Source: an uncultured bacterium
GTDB taxonomy: Bacteria > Cyanobacteriota > Vampirovibrionia > Gastranaerophilales > Gastranaerophilaceae
Length of the DNA stretch: 64,000 nucleotides
NCBI GenBank assembly: GCA_949282195.1
Contig: CASDOW010000011.1
Coordinates: forward strand, 134,263-198,262
Reading direction: 5' to 3'
Part shown: one piece after another, positions 60,837-64,000 of the stretch
How the letters are laid out: each line of letters starts with the position of its first letter
Position numbering within the stretch: the first letter of the stretch is position 1
Translations under genes and position numbers: made by a program
The notes under the pieces: model-generated
Seen by the model: only the letters and a program-made list of their open reading frames with translations
Told to the model about the DNA's origin: nothing
Database searches by the model: none

Positions 60837-62120
60837 TTGTATAAAACAGCAGTTTTGATAATCAGCACAAGAAAAGAACTTTCAATTAAATATAAAAAAT
60901 TAATTGAAGGGCTTAAGCAAGACGTCTTTATTTCCAATGATTTATCAGAATCCCTTTCTATCATACAAAAGCATGAAGTTGAGTTTATAATTATTTCAGA
61001 CACAATAAAAGAAAAATTAAGCAGCTTTATCAAAAAAATAAGAGTTTTAACATATAGCTCAAGACCAATCATAATAGCTGTTTCAAAATCAAACGACCTT
61101 GAAGACAGGCTTGAAGCTCTTGAAGTCGGAGCTGACGATTTTTTAGGAGAAGAAATATCAAAAAAAGAATTTCAGATGCGCTTTAGGGCACATCTGAGAA
61201 GATATATAGAAAGCTCAATCAATCCAATAACAAGACTTTTTGATAAAAATATCACCTTAAAAGCAATTAAAAAAACTCTTGAATACAAAAAATATGCCTC
61301 TTATCTTTTAATCAAAATAAAAGATATTGATTTATATCGAAAAACCCATGGCGAAATTGCATATGAAAAAGTTTTGCAAACGCTTAGTGCGATAATTAAT
61401 TCTACACTTTCAGATGACGATTATTCAGGACATATAACAGATGATGAATTTATTATTATTACAAATTCAATTCAAGCAGAAAAAATCGCTTCTTTTTTAA
61501 CATTTGCTTTTGATAATATTTTAAATAAGTTTTATTCAGCAACAGAATATAATAATAATTTCATAATCCAATCAAGCGACAATATTCAAGAAAAAAGAAA
61601 TAATCTTATGCGCCTAAATATTGCAGCGATTGCAAAAGATAACAACACTAAAAATTATATTGATGTAATTAATGAATTAAATGAACTAATTAAACTGTGC
61701 TCTAAGGCAGATAATTCAACTTATGTTATTGATAGAATAAGATTAAACGGGGTTGTTACAGAACAAAAAAGAAAAAATAAAGTTTTAATTTTAGAACTGG
61801 ACAGTTCTCTTTCGTATCTTTTAAAAAGTGTTTGCGAATTAAATAATATTGAAGCGCAAATTGCACAAAATGAAAAAGATTTTAATAATCTTTATGAAAA
61901 TTTTAAACCTAATGTTGTTATTTTAGATTGGGGAGAAAAAAGAAAATCTGATTTTATTAAATTGGCCCAAAAAATCTCAAAAGATAATATTAAACTTATA
62001 TTTTCATCATCCTTTTTAAATAAAAAAGAAATCTTAAAAGCAGGTGCTGATTTATATATGCCAAAACCATATGAAATAGATGATATGCTTAGTTGGATTG
62101 AAAAATTTTTAGAAAAATAA
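60837..62120 (+). CDS. REC-GGDEF(degenerate)-REC regulator
   Basis: The 427-residue protein has three parts: an N-terminal receiver (about 1-120, EFIIISDTIK), a GGDEF-like domain (about 130-290) and a C-terminal receiver (about 310-425, NVVILDWGEK with the likely acceptor Asp and YMPKPYE with the conserved Lys). The GGDEF signature is reduced to TDDEF in HITDDEFIII, so cyclase activity is unlikely. It begins with TTG, supported by AGGAG 7 bases before it. The layout with a soluble histidine kinase suggests a phosphorelay in which the regulator acts through protein contacts. Confidence 0.85.
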   Translation: MYKTAVLIISTRKELSIKYKKLIEGLKQDVFISNDLSESLSIIQKHEVEFIIISDTIKEKLSSFIKKIRVLTYSSRPIIIAVSKSNDLEDRLEALEVGADDFLGEEISKKEFQMRFRAHLRRYIESSINPITRLFDKNITLKAIKKTLEYKKYASYLLIKIKDIDLYRKTHGEIAYEKVLQTLSAIINSTLSDDDYSGHITDDEFIIITNSIQAEKIASFLTFAFDNILNKFYSATEYNNNFIIQSSDNIQEKRNNLMRLNIAAIAKDNNTKNYIDVINELNELIKLCSKADNSTYVIDRIRLNGVVTEQKRKNKVLILELDSSLSYLLKSVCELNNIEAQIAQNEKDFNNLYENFKPNVVILDWGEKRKSDFIKLAQKISKDNIKLIFSSSFLNKKEILKAGADLYMPKPYEIDDMLSWIEKFLEK

Positions 62121-62142
62121 AATCTCCCAAATGGGAGATTTT
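62119..62142. terminator. Bidirectional terminator between the REC-GGDEF-REC gene and ahcY
   Basis: An 11-bp perfect stem aaaatctccca / tgggagatttt with a 2-base loop overlaps the stop codon of the regulator gene and lies 10 bases after ahcY ends. Confidence 0.85.
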
Positions 62143-62151
62143 ATTTAATTA

Positions 62152-63438
<1,287 letters not shown>

Positions 63439-63473
63439 TTACAGTAACATTCTAGCATAAAAACTTTTAAATA

Positions 63474-63482
63474 TGCTAATAT
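63474..63482 (+). promoter_or_regulatory. Extended -10 promoter directly upstream of the GNAT gene
   Basis: TGCTAATAT (hexamer 63477-63482) ends 7 bases before the ATG at 63490, and no Shine-Dalgarno is present. It matches the TGC-TA-rich arrangement seen before PBP1A and nadE. Confidence 0.45.
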
Positions 63483-63489
63483 AAATTAT

Positions 63490-63978
63490 ATGCTTAACAT
63501 CGAAAAAATAAACCCGAAAAGCAAACTTGAGCTTCAAACCTTATGCTATTTAATTATTGATTTTTATAAAGAAATTTATTCGGATATTTTAAAAAATGAA
63601 ACCATAAATTATATTTTATCTTTTGTTAATCTTGAATCGATAAAAAATAAGATAATAGAAGATAACCAAGAAAACTTTTTAATTAAAGAAAATAAAGATA
63701 TAATAGGATTTTACGAGCTAAACAACTCAGATGAACAATTAAAAATTACAAAATTTTATATTTTAAAGCAAAAAAGAAACAAGAACAAAGGGAAATCTGT
63801 CTTAAAAGAAATCATAAAAAATAACAAAGAAAAAAATATTACCGTTCAAATAAACGAAAAATCAGAACAAACTCAAAACTTTTTTATTTCGCAAGGCTTT
63901 AAATTCCACAAAAAAATTGCAAGATACATTGGAGATGAGCATTTTTTATATGACAATTTATATTTATATATAAATTAA
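63490..63978 (+). CDS. GNAT-family N-acetyltransferase
   Basis: The 162-residue protein has the GNAT layout: strand IIGFYELNNSDEQLKITKFYILKQKRNKNKG (acetyl-CoA loop QKRNKNKGKSVL), then NITVQINEKSEQTQNFFISQGFKFHKKIA near 115-143, the classic C-terminal N-x-x-A-x-x-F-Y-x-x-x-G-F-like motif. The acetyl acceptor is unknown. The start has no Shine-Dalgarno and follows an extended -10 element by 7 bases. Confidence 0.82.
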   Translation: MLNIEKINPKSKLELQTLCYLIIDFYKEIYSDILKNETINYILSFVNLESIKNKIIEDNQENFLIKENKDIIGFYELNNSDEQLKITKFYILKQKRNKNKGKSVLKEIIKNNKEKNITVQINEKSEQTQNFFISQGFKFHKKIARYIGDEHFLYDNLYLYIN

Positions 63979-64000
63979 TTTTATACTTTACTTATAAATT

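Overview
The window is an AT-rich (about one third G+C by eye), gene-dense bacterial chromosome segment. Several traits together point to a non-photosynthetic, flagellated, fermentative relative of cyanobacteria (Candidatus Gastranaerophilales / Vampirovibrionia, formerly Melainabacteria). These are an outer-membrane TolC-type protein beside an SLH-domain exported protein, an MlaE-type permease, flagellar hook and export genes, anaerobic ribonucleotide reductase NrdD/NrdG, a FixC/FixX pair, a pyruvate/indolepyruvate-type decarboxylase, and a pseudopilin with the leader motif GFTLAEALITLVIIGVIAAL. The lineage is inferred from gene content and was not tested by a tree. There are no phage genes, insertion sequences or CRISPR arrays; the window looks like core genome with lineage-specific small and hypothetical genes between housekeeping operons.

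Layout: 1-2324 (minus) holds a GGDEF protein, hisF and a truncated TolC-family gene. 2463-7376 (plus) holds a beta-lactamase-fold serine hydrolase, an SLH protein and PBP1A. 7420-10569 (minus) holds gcvPB, queA and a SIMPL-domain protein. After tRNA-Arg(CCG) comes a tandem pair of paralogous membrane proteins. 12236-15337 (plus) holds an unusual J-domain protein, queE and an Orn/Lys/Arg decarboxylase. 15399-20527 (minus) is the flagellar operon fliJ-fliK-flgD-flgE. An MlaE permease and a GT2-like membrane protein diverge near 21.4 kb. 22954-31238 (minus) is a division/cell-wall cluster, murF-mraY-murD-ftsW-murG-folC plus an unknown gene. 31362-38191 (plus) holds a DUF4127 protein, nadE, a Skp-like protein, nrdD and nrdG.

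38200-46270 (minus) is a long run fixC-fixX-hypothetical-TPR-dprA-topA-aroE followed by a pseudopilin. 46382-48308 (plus) holds a GT2 glycosyltransferase and three very small proteins, two of them followed by their own terminator and the third by a terminator shared with tuf. 48407-50118 (minus) is a tRNA-Thr/tRNA-Thr/tRNA-Tyr/tuf operon behind a near-consensus promoter; its tuf 3' end carries a perfect 68-bp tandem duplication that shifts the reading frame. 50251-53968 (plus) pairs a previously unfamiliar 843-residue protein (degenerate HerA-like ATPase, acidic linker, Tudor-like tail) with flhB. 53976-59638 holds a ThDP decarboxylase, pgi, a lone RelA/SpoT-fold protein and two unknowns. 59730-62120 (plus) is a Mini-RNase III / histidine kinase / REC-GGDEF-REC operon. 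The window ends with ahcY and a GNAT acetyltransferase.

A recurring feature is that about ten genes lack a Shine-Dalgarno sequence and instead have a -10-like hexamer ending only 6-8 bases before the start codon, as expected for leaderless mRNAs. I used that pattern, or a nearby Shine-Dalgarno, to revise several start codons.
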